Numbered from the stretch's first letter, positions 1 through 10,591 are shown. The stretch is 64,000 bases of DNA from Isoetes taiwanensis (GCA_021234155.1 JAJEKV010000309.1:295117-359116); one strand, 5' to 3'. Numbers and translations: made by a program. Notes: generated by a model from the letters alone, not told the origin.

Positions 1-245
1 GATGTCAAACGCTTTCGCCAAAATCCACAAAGCAACAATATAGATCCCGACGGGCGGTTCCCATCTTCAATCGAAGTTATAACGTGAAGATGTGGTCAAT
101 GGTTGAGTGCCGGTTCAATCGCCCGGGTGAGGGCCCGCACCTCTCTTGCACCCTCTGCCAGCTCGCCAACTATCTTTCGAGAATCCCAGCCAGCAATTTT
201 GCAAACACCCCGACCATGATTGTTCGATAATTGGTTGGGAGTAGG
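1..245 (-). mobile_element. LINE reverse-transcriptase fragment, cut by window edge
   Basis: Read on the minus strand, this segment encodes part of a non-LTR retrotransposon reverse transcriptase. The recognisable blocks, in order, are NYRTIMVG (about 238-206), HSTIDHIFTL (about 105-79) and CFVDF (about 37-18). These correspond to the fingers and palm start of LINE RTs, where an FDxxxH-like or PxHSTxDHxxTL block precedes a FVDFxKAFD block. Frameshifts separate the blocks, so it is a relic. It uses the same motif order as the LINE RT at 20047-20495 and is probably a related family member. The element continues beyond the left window edge. Confidence 0.7.
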
Positions 246-313
246 GTCGAAACTAAATGTTTAGAATTGGAAATCTATACATGTGAATCTTCTAGTGGTG
301 AAGTTGAACTTAA

Positions 314-477
314 AGAATAGAATAGAATAAAATAGATTTTTTGACGTCCACGAAGACTAAGAGGCTATGGGACCCATACAATGGCTCAGTACAACCATTA
401 CTACTAGGATTAAAAAACCCCTGCCTCGGAAGGTTTTAAGGGAAAAAACTTTGTAGTAATGATGATACTAGACAAGC
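314..477 (-). mobile_element. LINE A, 3' end with pentanucleotide tail
   Basis: This is the 3' terminal part of the LINE whose RT lies at 2365-3681 and 20047-20495. It matches 60776-60990 closely, including ACGTCC next to the tail and a shared block around ATTACTACTAGGATTAAAAA. At 314-333 there are about four AGAAT/AAAAT units, read TTCTA-type on the element strand. This is the position of the 3' tail, which in some LINE clades is a short tandem repeat instead of poly(A). The copy at 60776 has 14 such units. Confidence 0.7.
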
Positions 478-478
478 C

Positions 479-854
479 ATAAACCATTGCACTATAAAAG
501 AACATAGGAAAATCCCCCTTTGACCCCCTTTGGTTTGGGTGCATATTCACACGGGGGGTCACTCCGGGCAACGAGAGCCTTCGGATGGGCATATATGCCT
601 TATATTCCTTGATGTGGACCGTAGATAGCGTTCCTCGTTTGTGGGGTATCCTTGTATGAATTTTTGTATACTGTATGCTTAGGTGTGCAAAATACTATAA
701 GATTTCAGTTAATATACTATAAGGTGTGAATTTGATACGTGTATAATATAATTTAAGGGCTCGCCGCCCCTACGTGACCCCGTGTGAATATGCACCCAAA
801 CCAAAGGGGTCAAAGGGGGATTTTCCTATGTTCTTTTATAGTGCAATGGTTTAT
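479..854. mobile_element. MITE-like element with long terminal inverted repeats
   Basis: Bases 479-559 and 774-854 are near-perfect reverse complements. They begin ATAAACCATTGCAC on one side and end GTGCAATGGTTTAT on the other, giving terminal inverted repeats of about 80 bp around a central region of about 215 bp. No coding capacity is visible. The element lies at the point where LINE A diverges from its other copy at 60990, so it marks the left side of an insertion. A related sequence with only one recognisable end is at 31018-31255. I cannot identify a clear target-site duplication, so the superfamily stays open. Confidence 0.75.
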
Positions 855-995
855 GTTAGAGTAAGAATTGAATTTTGAAAATATTGCGTAGAGTTATGAA
901 ATACAATAATTAAAATATGAAATATGAAATAAGAAATTATAAAATATTATAACTAAAATATTATAAGATATCAAGTCAAATTTGTAAGCTTTGTG

Positions 996-1076
996 GGATT
1001 TGAACCCACATACATAATATCCATGTACATCTATGTACATCCGTGTGAAGAGTAGCATCTTATGGGATTTGAAGCC
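996..1076 (-). promoter_or_regulatory. Two pol III B-box-like motifs (SINE or tRNA-like relic)
   Basis: The minus strand reads GGTTCAAATCC at 1006-996, an exact match to the tRNA T-arm/B-box consensus. It also reads GGCTTCAAATCC at 1076-1065, a near match. Flanking bases can pair as a T-stem around the first motif (GTGGG with CCCAC). I see no convincing cloverleaf or A box at the right distance, so this is more likely a tRNA-derived SINE remnant than a tRNA gene. Confidence 0.35.
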
Positions 1077-1173
1077 TATATACTACTAGTAGCAATTGTA
1101 GATACGAACTTGTGAAAATCGCAAACATGATTACCATGACTAGACATGTACCGTAAGTAAAACCAAAGAAGTG

Positions 1174-1554
1174 CTAGATAGGTGATGTTGCAAAGAAGCT
1201 CTCAAATTTTTTTGAGCAGCCCGTATAGAACACCCCGCATGCTTCTCTCAGAGATTCACTTAAAAACCCTTCCTCGCCTTTCGGTTGAGTGTATCCAATG
1301 CACCTGAATCTATCAAACTTAATAAGTTGCAAAATTTCTTGCAAGTTTTCTTCGAGGGCATTCCGGTCACCTCCTTCCAAGACTTGGCACTCGGGTGTAG
1401 TTGCCGATATAAAAACTTTCAATTGAATTCTCTCGCCACCCGCTTTCCTAAGACCTCCAACCATGATTGCACATCCACCATGTTCAAGAAGGTAAGGTGC
1501 TAACACAAAGACTGATGCCATAACTCTAAGTGGAAAACAAGCACGACAATACAT
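1174..1554 (-). CDS. Hypothetical ORF, 126 codons, doubtful
   Basis: An uninterrupted minus-strand frame of 126 codons starts with ATG at 1554 and stops at 1174. The middle part (about residues 30-90) is acidic and leucine-rich, with an ALEENLQEILQLIKFDRFR stretch that could form a helix. No domain is recognised. It lies inside the insertion in LINE A, and no promoter or splice context was seen. It may be chance or an exon relic of captured DNA. Confidence 0.15.
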   Translation of the reverse strand: MYCRACFPLRVMASVFVLAPYLLEHGGCAIMVGGLRKAGGERIQLKVFISATTPECQVLEGGDRNALEENLQEILQLIKFDRFRCIGYTQPKGEEGFLSESLREACGVFYTGCSKKFESFFATSPI

Positions 1555-2364
1555 GGATACCCCTTATAAAATGGTTTGCCGTGAGAAGTTGACACACGGG
1601 GTCTTAGCATTGGCTACAAGTTTCCATGCATAAGTTTTGAATCATATACCCTAGTTGTAGAGTCGTTTCGAGGAATAAGTCGCCACTATAACTTTAAAAG
1701 CGAGCTACAACTAAAGCATGCAAGAGATGCCAGGAAGGTTTTGTAAGGGGTTTGCGACACCTGAATGTGTCACTACTGCTTATAAATCTGCGGAAATAGA
1801 ATCAAGCACAAGTTAAATTTAGAACAACGTAAGCCAAACCGTCATAGAAAGCATCCGCTTTGATCTACCGTAAGATAAGATTTCAAGAACAGGAACCCTA
1901 GAAAAGTGCTCAAAATGAAGGGGAAATCCCGGAATGCGAAGATGAAGCAAGGGCGGAAATCTTGGAGGGGAGATGGAGAGGGCCGGCTGGTTATGGAACC
2001 CTAAAGTTTGGGCACACGATGGTTGCATGGCAAGGGTTTTTCTTGTTTTTTTTTTTCCTTTTTAAAGAATACCCCAATTGTAAACCCGTTAAATTTAAAA
2101 CCATGCATTCAATCTGCGCCATTGAAAAAGAGTAGGGGGTGCCAATTACAACCCTTTTAAAAAAAAACTTAATAGACAAAACATTATAAATTTAATCGTG
2201 ACCGCTCGATGCTGCCTCTCATAAAAAATGAATGGTCAAGATAAGCGTCACTCTAGAAATACTGTTTAGTATGCCTAGATGAATACGGCAATGAAATCAT
2301 AGGAAAACCTTTGTAAATATCGTACAAAAACACAAAGATGACCCCCTGTCATTATGCTAGATAT

Positions 2365-3681
2365 TGAATACTGAGGGCTCAATAATTGAGATGCTCATCT
2401 AGAACCCCAAGTATATATATGCCAAGTCATGCACAGATGGGACTCTGAGAAGTTGTGGGAGCGTGGAATGGAATGCTAAAGTCAAATAACGATTCCTGAC
2501 CATCTCAAAGGCAAAACATCTTAGCAGATTACGGCTTTCATCTTCAATAATCTGTAACTGGCAACATGCATATAATCTCGCTTCTCGTGGCAATTATGGC
2601 CTGTGCAAATTGATGCAATAGCTGCCAGCGTTGTTTTGGACAAGAAAGCAAGAAAATAAGATTGTGGTCCTGGAGCAAAGTGGGATTTATATATGCGTGA
2701 TAATGACCAGTTTTAACTTGGGCTAAGGTAACTGCATCCCACATCTTCTGAGAAAAATAACCATCGAGATATTGTTAAAAAAGCTCGTGATCGAACCAGC
2801 AAGCACTATCTGAGTTGTTTGCAAATGCACCGCTGAGCAAAACCAGGCATTACAATTTCCTTTCCAACATCGTTTCAAACGCTGGGGAGATTCAGCCATA
2901 GCAAGCGCGAGAAGAGGGTACCTATCATCATTCATGTGATGCACCTTGCTGATATAGTGAAGATGGCACTTCATTACAGAATATTAAAGAGTCCAAAATC
3001 CCGTCACTTGTAAAAGAATAGCATAGGCCATCATAGTTTTGATTCCTAGGTAAGTGAGAAAGGACTTTTGCACTTCCAAGTTCTTCCAATCACTAGCACT
3101 AATGGCAGGGCCCATACTTTAGAACCATACAGTAAAATAGGTTCTACCAAAGCCCAAAACAAGTGGGATTTTCGTGATCAATCATGAATCTTTGCACAAA
3201 AACAATTGTTTTGCATTACATAGAGTGTTCTCGACCCCAGCAGCCACACGCTTTGGTAATACTTGTTCCCAAAGTGTGTTCTTACAAAAACTCTACATCA
3301 AGATACTTGTAGCTATCTAGAATTTCAACACGTGGCTATCATGGTGCAAAATTAATTGGAACGGTGAGAAGATTGAAATATCAAGCTTAATCTTTTTGAA
3401 ATTACACACAGGGCCTGTTCTCACAAAAACTATACAGAGCATGTAAATATTGTTGTATATTAGCAACTCCAGATGTGCCATAAAGTTTAAACATCATCAA
3501 CATACCTACGTTGTCCGATAATATAGTATACTAAACTGGTCTTTGCCACCATAATGATCAAGCCATTCTTCTAATTGATCAATGTACAAGCCAAAGACGT
3601 AGAAGATAGAGAGAAACCGACGCATTCTAATATTGCTAGTGATTTGGGCACTCGATCTTTGGAGACTTAGCAAAGACCCTT
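2365..3681 (-). mobile_element. LINE A, C-terminal half of reverse transcriptase and 3' region
   Basis: The minus strand encodes the later part of a non-LTR reverse transcriptase. A GLYIDQLEEWLDHYGG block lies near 3600-3550, followed by degenerate YVDD-region sequence and a VEPILLYGSKVW block near 3150-3110. The latter is the usual motif just downstream of the RT palm in many LINEs. Further on, 2990-2395 matches 61030-61660 (for example the stretch encoding RYPLLALAMAESPQR). Multiple stops and frameshifts show it is dead. The domain is cut at 3682 by the copia element, and its N-terminal half continues at 20047. Confidence 0.8.
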
Positions 3682-3686
3682 TCATA
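3682..3686. repeat. Target-site duplication TCATA, left copy
   Basis: TCATA stands directly before the copia LTR start (TGAAAG at 3687). The same five bases stand directly after the other LTR end (CTAACA at 20041). Five base pairs is the normal duplication length for Ty1/copia integration. Confidence 0.9.
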
Positions 3687-4273
3687 TGAAAGTTTTAATA
3701 CAAGATAAATTTGTTAATTAATTTATCCTTGATTTTATCTCAATCAAAACTTATCCTTTATGCACTAGGAAATTAACAAAATTCCCTTTTGCAAAAAACC
3801 TTTTAGAATACCAAATGATGTTTTCTTGTCAATAAGACCTTCAACTTTTACAATAGTCATCCAAACATAAAACATTGCAGTGAAAATATTCGACTTTTAA
3901 TCGATCGAACAATACTGGCTTTGATCTCGAACACTAGCTCAAAAGTTCACACAATTCCTGTGTCTCCAAGCTATCACCGTATAACCTAACCGATAAAAGC
4001 TGCAAATCAGAGAAGATAGACTTGCCAATTCAGAGGTTTTGCACCTCGAAATATCCCACAGCCCAGAACCCAAAACCCTGACGTTGACGTTTGACTTTGA
4101 ATTTCCCCAATGGTTTATTAAATAAATAAACTCCTTTCAAGAATGTTAACTTCACAATTAAATTAGGGCAAAGGTTCCTCCTCCCCGGAGGCACTATGTG
4201 ATTGATTTTTACCAGAGGTGACATTAATCAAGAAGACACCAACCAATTATGCAATGACATCATTTTTCTAACA
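3687..4273 (-). repeat. Copia 3' LTR
   Basis: This 587-bp LTR begins TG and ends CA. It aligns along its whole length to 19435-20041. Differences include point changes and small gaps. For example, a block around GAATGCCCTTG present in the 5' LTR near 19730 is missing here. The divergence argues for an old insertion. Confidence 0.9.
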
Positions 4274-4286
4274 CTCCTCCTTCATT
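4274..4286 (-). promoter_or_regulatory. Copia polypurine tract
   Basis: On the element strand AATGAAGGAGGAG abuts the TGTTAG start of the 3' LTR. This is the expected position and composition for the plus-strand primer of reverse transcription. Confidence 0.8.
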
Positions 4287-4534
4287 GCATAAATAATCAA
4301 CCTTCAATTGTTTTTGAAAAACCTGTAAACTTGTTTTCTAAAGCCCTTTAGTGAAGACATCTCGCCATATCTGTCGGTTCTAATATACATCATTTGAATA
4401 TTGCCGCTTGCGGCTTGATCCCCGATGTGGTGCATACTTAACTCTATATGTTTGGTTCTCTCATGATCAATTTGGATTTTTTACTATTGCAATGCAACTT
4501 TGGCTATCAAAAAATGTTAGTTGGATTTATTTGT

Positions 4535-4819
4535 TCAAACCCTAACTCTTCTAACAATCTTCTCAACCAAACCACTTCTCTTTGTCAAGAGTGAGGAACC
4601 AAAGATATTCAAATTTTCAAAGCAGATGATAAAGCAATTGGCATACTTCTTAGTTCTCCAAGATATGGCATCTCCTCCAAGAAAGATTGCATATCCTGTT
4701 GTTGATTTTCTTTCAGTTTGATCTCCTGTCCAATCAGCATCAGAGTAGGCCCACATTTGAAGATTATCATTGTCAAAAGTTATTCCAAAATCTTTTGTGC
4801 CTTTCAAATATTTCAACAC
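4535..4819 (-). pseudogene. Copia RNase H domain
   Basis: This minus-strand frame of 94 codons carries the hallmark end of a copia polyprotein. After a LKYLKGTKDFGI block comes YSDADWTGDQTERKSTTGYA, the RNase H start with its catalytic Asp residues, followed by GGDAISWRTKK. The expected downstream block with the remaining catalytic residues is degraded, and the frame ends before the polypurine tract. It follows the RT domain at 5071-5751 on the same strand. The domain would remove RNA from the RNA:DNA hybrid. It is broken from RT by stops. Confidence 0.85.
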
Positions 4820-5070
4820 TCTTTTGCAACCGTACCAATGTAATTTTTGGGATTATTGCATCTTACGCTAAGAATATTGTACATAACCGATATCGGCCTA
4901 GTATTGTTACTCAAGTATAACAAACACCCAACTAATGCACGGTATGGTACCTGCTGCATATATTCAAGTTCCTTTGAATCAACTTCAGTATTTGCAGTTA
5001 AGTTATGTCACAATGCAAGCATCTTGCATATTGAATTTTCTGATCATGTTCTCTATATGACCCCTTTGTT

Positions 5071-5751
5071 TTAACTTCGATTTTTGTTCTTCCCGTCGCC
5101 CTTATGACTTCTATACCCGAAATTTTTGTAATGGTCCCCGTCGATCATTTTAAATCGATGTTTCAAAATATTCTTGGAGAGATTCAAAATTTCCATTGAG
5201 CTGGCAGTCATAATACAATCATCTACATACAAGGCTAGCATGCAGAAATCATTCCCCTGACTGTACCTATACAAGTTACCATCATTTTGCAACTTTTCAA
5301 ACCCTTGTTCTCTAAGAAAAGAATTCATGCAAATATACCACCCCTGGGAGCTTGCTTTAGACCATAAACTGCTCTGTTCAGTTTCCAAACAAGATTTTCT
5401 CCTTCTTCAAAACCAAGAGCTTGTCTCATATAAATATCTTCTTCTAGTGTAGCATTTAGAAAAGCTGTCTTTACATCCATATGATGTATTTCAAAACCAA
5501 AGTGCATTTGCCAAACTTAAGAGTACTCTTACACTTGTAAGTTTGACAATAGGAGAATAGGTTTCATCATAATCTTGGCCCTGTTTTTGAGTAAACCCTT
5601 GTGCAACTAACCATGCTTTGTATTTCTTGGAACCATCTGCATTATCTTTAATTTTGAAAATCCATTTACTACCAATTATATTTTGTCCAGCTGGTTGTTC
5701 TACAACATCATAAGTGTGAGTATCTGCAAATGAGTTTAACTCATCACTCAT
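5071..5751 (-). pseudogene. Copia reverse transcriptase domain
   Basis: Three consecutive minus-strand frames carry a Ty1/copia RT. Frame one (5751-5491) has GSKWIFKIKDNADGS, LVAQGFTQKQGQDYDETYSP and VKLTSVRVLLSLA. Frame two (5507-5325) has HHMDVKTAFLNATLEEDIYM and VYGLKQAP. Frame three (5388-5071) has the active-site block LALYVDDCIM. Frame breaks between the pieces show mutation after insertion. The YVDD catalytic motif itself is intact. The motif spacing and order are typical of plant copia elements of the Tnt1/Hopscotch kind. Confidence 0.92.
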
Positions 5752-5984
5752 GGCATTTTCCCACTGCTTGGCATTACTACTTTTAAAGGCCTGCTCAACA
5801 GTTCTAGGTATTTTTCATTCTCTATTATAGCCATTATTTGTTCCCTGAACATCAATTTACGCTTTTGCTCAAACCTTTTTACTTCTACCCATTATATTCC
5901 TTCCATAAATGTCTTTGTCAAATTGAACCTCACCTAGAAGCCTTTGTGCTTCCAGTTTTCCCTTTTTCTAACCTTTTCTCTCGA

Positions 5985-6949
5985 CTAGGTCACTTCAACA
6001 ACTCGCTCAAGAATGTCATTTTCCGCCTTCTCGTGTTCTGGCATGTTGAAGCCCTCTTCATCATCAATTTGATTTATCATATGTTGATGATGATTTCTCA
6101 ACTGTGTTGCCTTTGAGACTTGATGTCTATTTTTATAAAACATCCTCACAAAAACAACATCTCTACTAATGATTATGTTTTTGTTTTCTGGAATAAAAAT
6201 TTTGTAACCTTTTGACTGGTTATCATGGCCCACTAGGTACCCCACTTCAGCCTTGTCATCAAGCTTTTTCCTGAGCTCATCTGGCTTATGCACATAAGCT
6301 AAACATCCATAAGCTTTAAATTTTTCATAATCAATCTCCAAATGCTCTCCATACCACATTATATCGAATATTCCCTTTAGACTAGATGTAGGCATTTTAT
6401 TTTGAATGGCATTACAGCGCTAGCAAGGCTTCTTCCCACAAGTAGTTTGGCAAACCACTATTCTTAATCATTGACCTAACTGCATTCATCAAAGTTCTGT
6501 TTCTTCTTTCGGCCACTCCATTTTGTTGAGGAGTGTATCTACAAGTCAGTTGTCTCTTAATGCCATTTGCTATGCAAAAACTTTTAAACTTGTTTGAATC
6601 GATCAGATCTTATGCATTTTAATTTCTTGCTGCTTGTCTTTCTTCCATAACAAACGCTTTTGAATGCAACTAATGCTTGAGCTTTGTTAGCCAACAAGTA
6701 GCACTTGCATTTTCTGGTATGATCATCAATAAAAGTGATAAAATACCTTTTGTTTGTCCTTCTCTCGATGTTTAGAGGCCCACACAACCGGGTTTGCACT
6801 AGCTCTAAGATTTCTTTGGTCTTCTTTTTGATTTGTGAAAAAGGCAATCTATTTATTTTGCCTAGCATACAACCTTCACAAATATGCCCTTTTCCTTCAC
6901 TTTCATATTTGATAAATCCTTTCTTTGCTAATGCCTTGATTATTTGCAT
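5985..6949 (-). pseudogene. Copia integrase with GAG-pre-integrase zinc region
   Basis: The frame at 6949-6584 begins with ALAKKGFI, then HICEGCMLGKINRLPF, which is the second half of the HHCC zinc-binding region. It continues with LCGPLNIERRTNKRYFITF, IDDHTRKC and LKCIRSDR, the first and second catalytic Asp areas of the DDE integrase. A gap with degraded code (about 6584-6400) contains an RRNRT-like stretch. The frame at 6395-5985 carries the integrase C-terminal part: FKAYGCLAYVHKPDELRKKL, VGYLVGHDNQSKGYKIF and IISRDVVF. The protein would insert the cDNA copy into chromosomal DNA. It is broken by frameshifts. Confidence 0.9.
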
Positions 6950-7131
6950 GAGTGTGTGCTAATCGATTGTGCCATAGTTCAAATTCAGAAAAGCATCAAC
7001 ATTTGATAAGGTAAATCACCGACATGTTCAAACCGGAAATAATTTACCAACACGCTTTGCATAAAACTTGATTTCATTACCAAACCATATATTACTGTAC
7101 CCAATGTCATCAAACACTACCAGAGCCCAAA

Positions 7132-7395
7132 TCAACCAATTGGCCGACAGAGATAAGATTTTTGATGATCCCTGTACACACAAAACATTTTAATATTTAC
7201 TACATTTCCATGCAAATCATAAAGCCGCAATGATCCTCTCCCCTCAATCTTTTGCAAGGCTCCATTTCCCCACTTGCACACTCCTAGCTTCTCCTTGTTA
7301 AGTTTTTGAGCAAATGAGCAGAGGGACCTCGATCTTTCAGCTCCACTATCAACTACAAAGCATGACATAACTGTTAGTATTATTTTCATTTTCAA
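7132..7395 (-). pseudogene. Copia aspartic protease
   Basis: The 87-codon frame contains SCFVVDSGAE, the copia protease active site with the D-S-G triad. It is followed by a degenerate flap region and a SLRLYDLHGNVVNI block. In family members the active site is usually followed by SxHM; here the residues after DSGAE are altered. The domain lies between gag (7396-7525 plus 18516-19407) and integrase, as expected, and would process the Gag-Pol polyprotein. Confidence 0.8.
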
Positions 7396-7525
7396 GAACG
7401 AGAATTCAGCAAGGTTACCTCATCTTCATCAATAATTTTCTCACTTTCCTCATGCTCTTGTGCAATGAAAGCACTGCCAGATTTTCTACCTCCTCCTCGA
7501 CTCCCTTGATGCACCTCTTCCTCCG
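7396..7525 (-). pseudogene. Copia gag C-terminal segment, left of the gypsy insertion
   Basis: This is the part of copia gag that was separated from the zinc knuckle by the gypsy element. It encodes a Gly/Arg/Ser-rich linker and an acidic HEESEKIIDEDE stretch leading to the protease. When one copy of the gypsy target duplication is skipped, the reading frame runs directly from the Gly/Arg-rich end at 18516 into this piece. That supports the insertion history. Confidence 0.75.
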
Positions 7526-7530
7526 CTAGA
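7526..7530. repeat. Target-site duplication CTAGA, left copy
   Basis: CTAGA precedes the gypsy LTR start (TGTTTGGGGT at 7531). It recurs at 18516-18520 right after the other LTR end (TAACA at 18515). Confidence 0.9.
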
Positions 7531-8098
7531 TGTTTGGGGTCAGGGGTTGGGGAACTCCTGGAAGACAGCCTCATGGAGGACCCGTGGATCTAATGTAGGG
7601 AGAGTCCAGGGGACTATGTCATAGGGATTTGGCCGAAGAGAAGAAAAAGAAGAGAACAGAACAAAATGAAAGAAAGATGATAAGCTTTGATATCAATGAT
7701 GAAATATGAGCTCTTTAATAGAGAGAAAACTGAAAAGGAGACAAGACTCAAAACTCATCTCCAAACTTATGAGCTAACTCTACTCATATATATAGTACAA
7801 TGGCCTTGGGCCCAATATAGACACTCGACTGATCTGCAGTTACCTCTCGAAGGAGGCCGATCGACAGGAATGTTGGCAGTGCCTCTTGAAGTGCCCAGAA
7901 TCACGCCGACGCCGACGCTGGCGGTGTGACGGGCCGTCACTTGTCTGAGCGGGCCTTGGACTGCCAAAGGCTTTTTGACCATGTGGGCCTTAGTCTTCTG
8001 TGGAGGCTTGGATGGACAGCGGGTTGATCGAGGATCTTTGAGCTTGACCTGTGGGACGATGCATGAATAGTCCTGCACAGTGAGGCACAGGGATAACA
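7531..8098 (-). repeat. Gypsy 3' LTR
   Basis: This 568-bp LTR starts TG and ends CA on either strand. It aligns to 17939-18515 over the whole length with scattered substitutions and small indels. A TATATATA box read on the minus strand lies at 7787-7794. The matching site in the 5' LTR is at 18197-18204. Confidence 0.9.
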
Positions 8099-9799
8099 CC
8101 CCCACCAAACGACACTCAGAGTGAAGAAAAGGAGGAAAGCGTTTGAGGGGCTGGAAGCCATCGTCGAAAAGTGATCCTCACACGGGAGTGAGAGGGCCCC
8201 ATTATGGCACCGGGCCGATGAGATCTTGGATTGAAGAGCTTTGAGGTGTGTCTTGGCCAAGGGGTGATCAAAGATCAATAAGAAAGCGGACGCGTTACCA
8301 TGTCTTCAATGTGCATCGCATGCCTCAAGAAATGTACGGATACCCATGAGGAGATCCGGCCAAAAGCAATAGATGCATTGGATTCACGGTGTGAAAAATG
8401 GACGACGATGATTTAAGAGCTGGAGCAAAATGCACGACCTGCAAAAATCTCCTTTGAAGATGGACACGACAAGGAGGAGGTGGAGGCGTTTCAAGAAAGA
8501 AGGTGTTGAGACCATGAAGATCCGATCCGCGTTGCTGCCAACCACGCCATTAGCAATGTAGATCCATTTGTGGTGGTGTTGGAGGTAGCACCTTCTTCCC
8601 AATGTGATCGGCTAACAAAAACGTGGATCCCAACGGAGATCCGCCGAGATCCAGGAGGTGGTGTCCCTGCATGACCATCCATGACCTTGGTCCAAAAAGG
8701 AAGGTTTCAGGGGTGGTCGAACGGGCGTGGAGGTACACCTGGAAGCATAGGAGAAGGATCGTGGGGGGTGGGTTCTTGGCAGTCCCGGGAATTGATCGAC
8801 AAGATGGGATCAAGTGCCCCACCCGCCCCATCCCAAAGAGAAGCGGTAGGAGCGCCGAGAGTCGATGTGAGGGCTATCCCATCCGTGTGGGGACCGGCTT
8901 GCTATCCAACAGAGTATTGTGAATCGATTGTAACCAGCGCAGGTGTCAGACATAGACTTTGCATAGGGAAGATCTTCTGGGATGTCCTAGATAATTCCTT
9001 ATTTGTTTATCGCCTCGCTTTGCCGTAGAGAGATAAATGATTGGCAAGCCCGCATGTACCGATGAAAAGTTTTGGTCCGGCAGATCCGCAAGATGGATTG
9101 TTATCCCGGCACCCATTGCGAAGTTGGGGATCACCGAAATACCGGGCGTGGGCCCATTGCCAAAATTTTCCCGTATCAACCCGTATAGAAATCATGAAAA
9201 TATAAGCCATGTAATGAACTTTCACGCCGAAAGTGAGAAAGCCTGGACGCAAGATGGAAGTGTATGAGATCAAAGACAACAAGGGCACAACACAACCCTT
9301 TGTCTTCAATGGAGAGTTCTGGCCAACCAGAAAAATCGACCGCCAGTGGGATATCCATTGTGGCCATACCAAGGTGGCTACTTGAAAGGGAAGAGGGCAA
9401 CAGCAACCATATAATCGGCGATAGCAGAGGGAGCTGGAAGTCCACCGCATTCCCGTGGAAGAATTGAAGTCCGGCCAAGTTTGGTTGGAGCCTCATCGCA
9501 GGGATCAATAGCTTTGCCGCAATTTGTTGTTCGAGATCACTTGATCCTATTTTCCTTTTCGGGTAGGAGGCGGACGGGCCGACCGCCTCGAGAAGGATTG
9601 ACCCGAGGAAGATTTCTGGCATTGAGACCTAAGCACCTAAATCTCCTCACACATCGGAAGTATTTTCCGCTTCCCTCTGACCTCCCAGCAGTTTCCATCT
9701 TGAAGAGAGGTGATCCGAGAGGTCCGGTAGAAAGCCGAAATAAGGAGGCAACTTGAGCATCTCGGGGAAAGATTTTGAACTTGAGTGCGAAGTTTTCTG

Positions 9800-10591
9800 T
9801 TAATAGCCCGAGCACAAGGCATTGAGTTTAGCAATATCTTCATCCTTGGTACTGTGGAGAGCTTTGGACTTGTTGTGTCCAATAGAGTCTGAATTTCCGG
9901 ATCGAGCCGAGCCCCGCTGACCATGAAGTTGGCTGACTTGAGCTTGTAGGTAATTTTTGAGATCCGCATGAGCCGTAGAAGAGAGCTTCATGCTTGTCTT
10001 GAAGTTTGGCTCTCCAAAGGTAACTTGGGCGCTGTGCCTTTGAAGGTCTTGTGGTACCGCGACGAGGCCTCTAGTGCTAGCTGAACCCCGCCATAAGAGC
10101 TGCCTTTGAGATTCCCTCAGAATTTGGCAAAGCAGCTTTGAGCATCCTGGCCGATACCGATACAACAACCGACGAGGGTGTTGTGGTGGTGGAATTGGTC
10201 GCTGCCCGGTTTGGGAGGTTTGTGAAAAATGGTGAAGTGGATGGTGTAGCAGAGGAAGACAAAGCTGACATGAGTGACCGTGGTCATGACCAGGGGAAGA
10301 TGCATGGATGTGCCAACTTGGTGATTGACCGGAAGGAGCCTGAGGGAAGTGGAAGTATGAGAATTGGGTGGTGTGGGAGGGAAGTAATGACGGATGAGGG
10401 CTTGAAAGTGCCCTCCCACGTAAACTTCCGTAAATGGAAGTGGTACTCGGCGGTCCATTTTCTTGGAGAAGACGATAGAACATCATTTGGGGCCAATCTA
10501 TGGTGCTTGGAGTGTGTAGCAAGAAGGACCAAGTTATAGAAAGGCTTATTGATATGGGTGTTCTTGATAGAATACCCAAGGAATTTGCCAA
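9800..10591 (-). CDS. Hypothetical ORF, 263 codons, in the gypsy 3' region
   Basis: This is the longest open frame in the window, from an ATG at 10591 to a stop at 9800 on the same strand as gypsy pol. The first part (residues about 1-80) has alternating hydrophobic and Ser/Pro runs. The middle is His/Pro/Gln-rich, and the last third has an AHADLKNYLQAQVSQLHG stretch that might form a coiled coil. No family is recognised. It is overlapped on the other strand by a 133-codon ORF at 10138-10539. The low-complexity composition could reflect the shadow of the plus-strand frame. An accessory protein of the retrotransposon is the other option. Confidence 0.3.
   Translation of the reverse strand: MANSLGILSRTPISISLSITWSFLLHTPSTIDWPQMMFYRLLQENGPPSTTSIYGSLRGRALSSPHPSLLPSHTTQFSYFHFPQAPSGQSPSWHIHASSPGHDHGHSCQLCLPLLHHPLHHFSQTSQTGQRPIPPPQHPRRLLYRYRPGCSKLLCQILRESQRQLLWRGSASTRGLVAVPQDLQRHSAQVTFGEPNFKTSMKLSSTAHADLKNYLQAQVSQLHGQRGSARSGNSDSIGHNKSKALHSTKDEDIAKLNALCSGY
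10138..10539 (+). CDS. Hypothetical antisense ORF, 133 codons, in the gypsy 3' region
   Basis: This plus-strand frame opposes gypsy transcription. The protein starts with a Val/Glu/Asp-rich segment (TTDEGVVVVELVAARFGRF), continues through GEVDGVAEEDKADMSDRG, and ends with aromatic and Cys-containing residues. Its amino-acid composition is more protein-like than that of the opposing 263-codon frame. Antisense ORFs upstream of the 3' LTR are known in some large plant gypsy lineages. Here only position and openness support this. Confidence 0.3.
   Translation: MSILADTDTTTDEGVVVVELVAARFGRFVKNGEVDGVAEEDKADMSDRGHDQGKMHGCANLVIDRKEPEGSGSMRIGWCGREVMTDEGLKVPSHVNFRKWKWYSAVHFLGEDDRTSFGANLWCLECVARRTKL

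Larger units (their letters stand above)
855..2364. other. Insertion in LINE A, no gene assigned
   Basis: Compared with the LINE copy at 60990-61030, copy A carries about 1.9 kb of extra DNA between roughly 477 and 2365. The first 376 bp are the MITE-like element. The rest holds two pol III B-box-like motifs (996-1006 and 1065-1076), a poly-T-rich stretch near 2040-2065, and a 126-codon minus-strand ORF at 1174-1554 that matches no family I recognise. The exact right boundary lies near 2350-2370. Confidence 0.5.

Noticed and set aside
4687-5074. Plus-strand ORFs between copia RNase H and RT
   Set aside because: They are antisense to recognised copia pol code.
8623-9028. Plus-strand ORFs of about 100 codons in the gypsy 3' region
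   Set aside because: Two overlapping frames, no domain, opposed by equally open minus frames. They are probably shadows.
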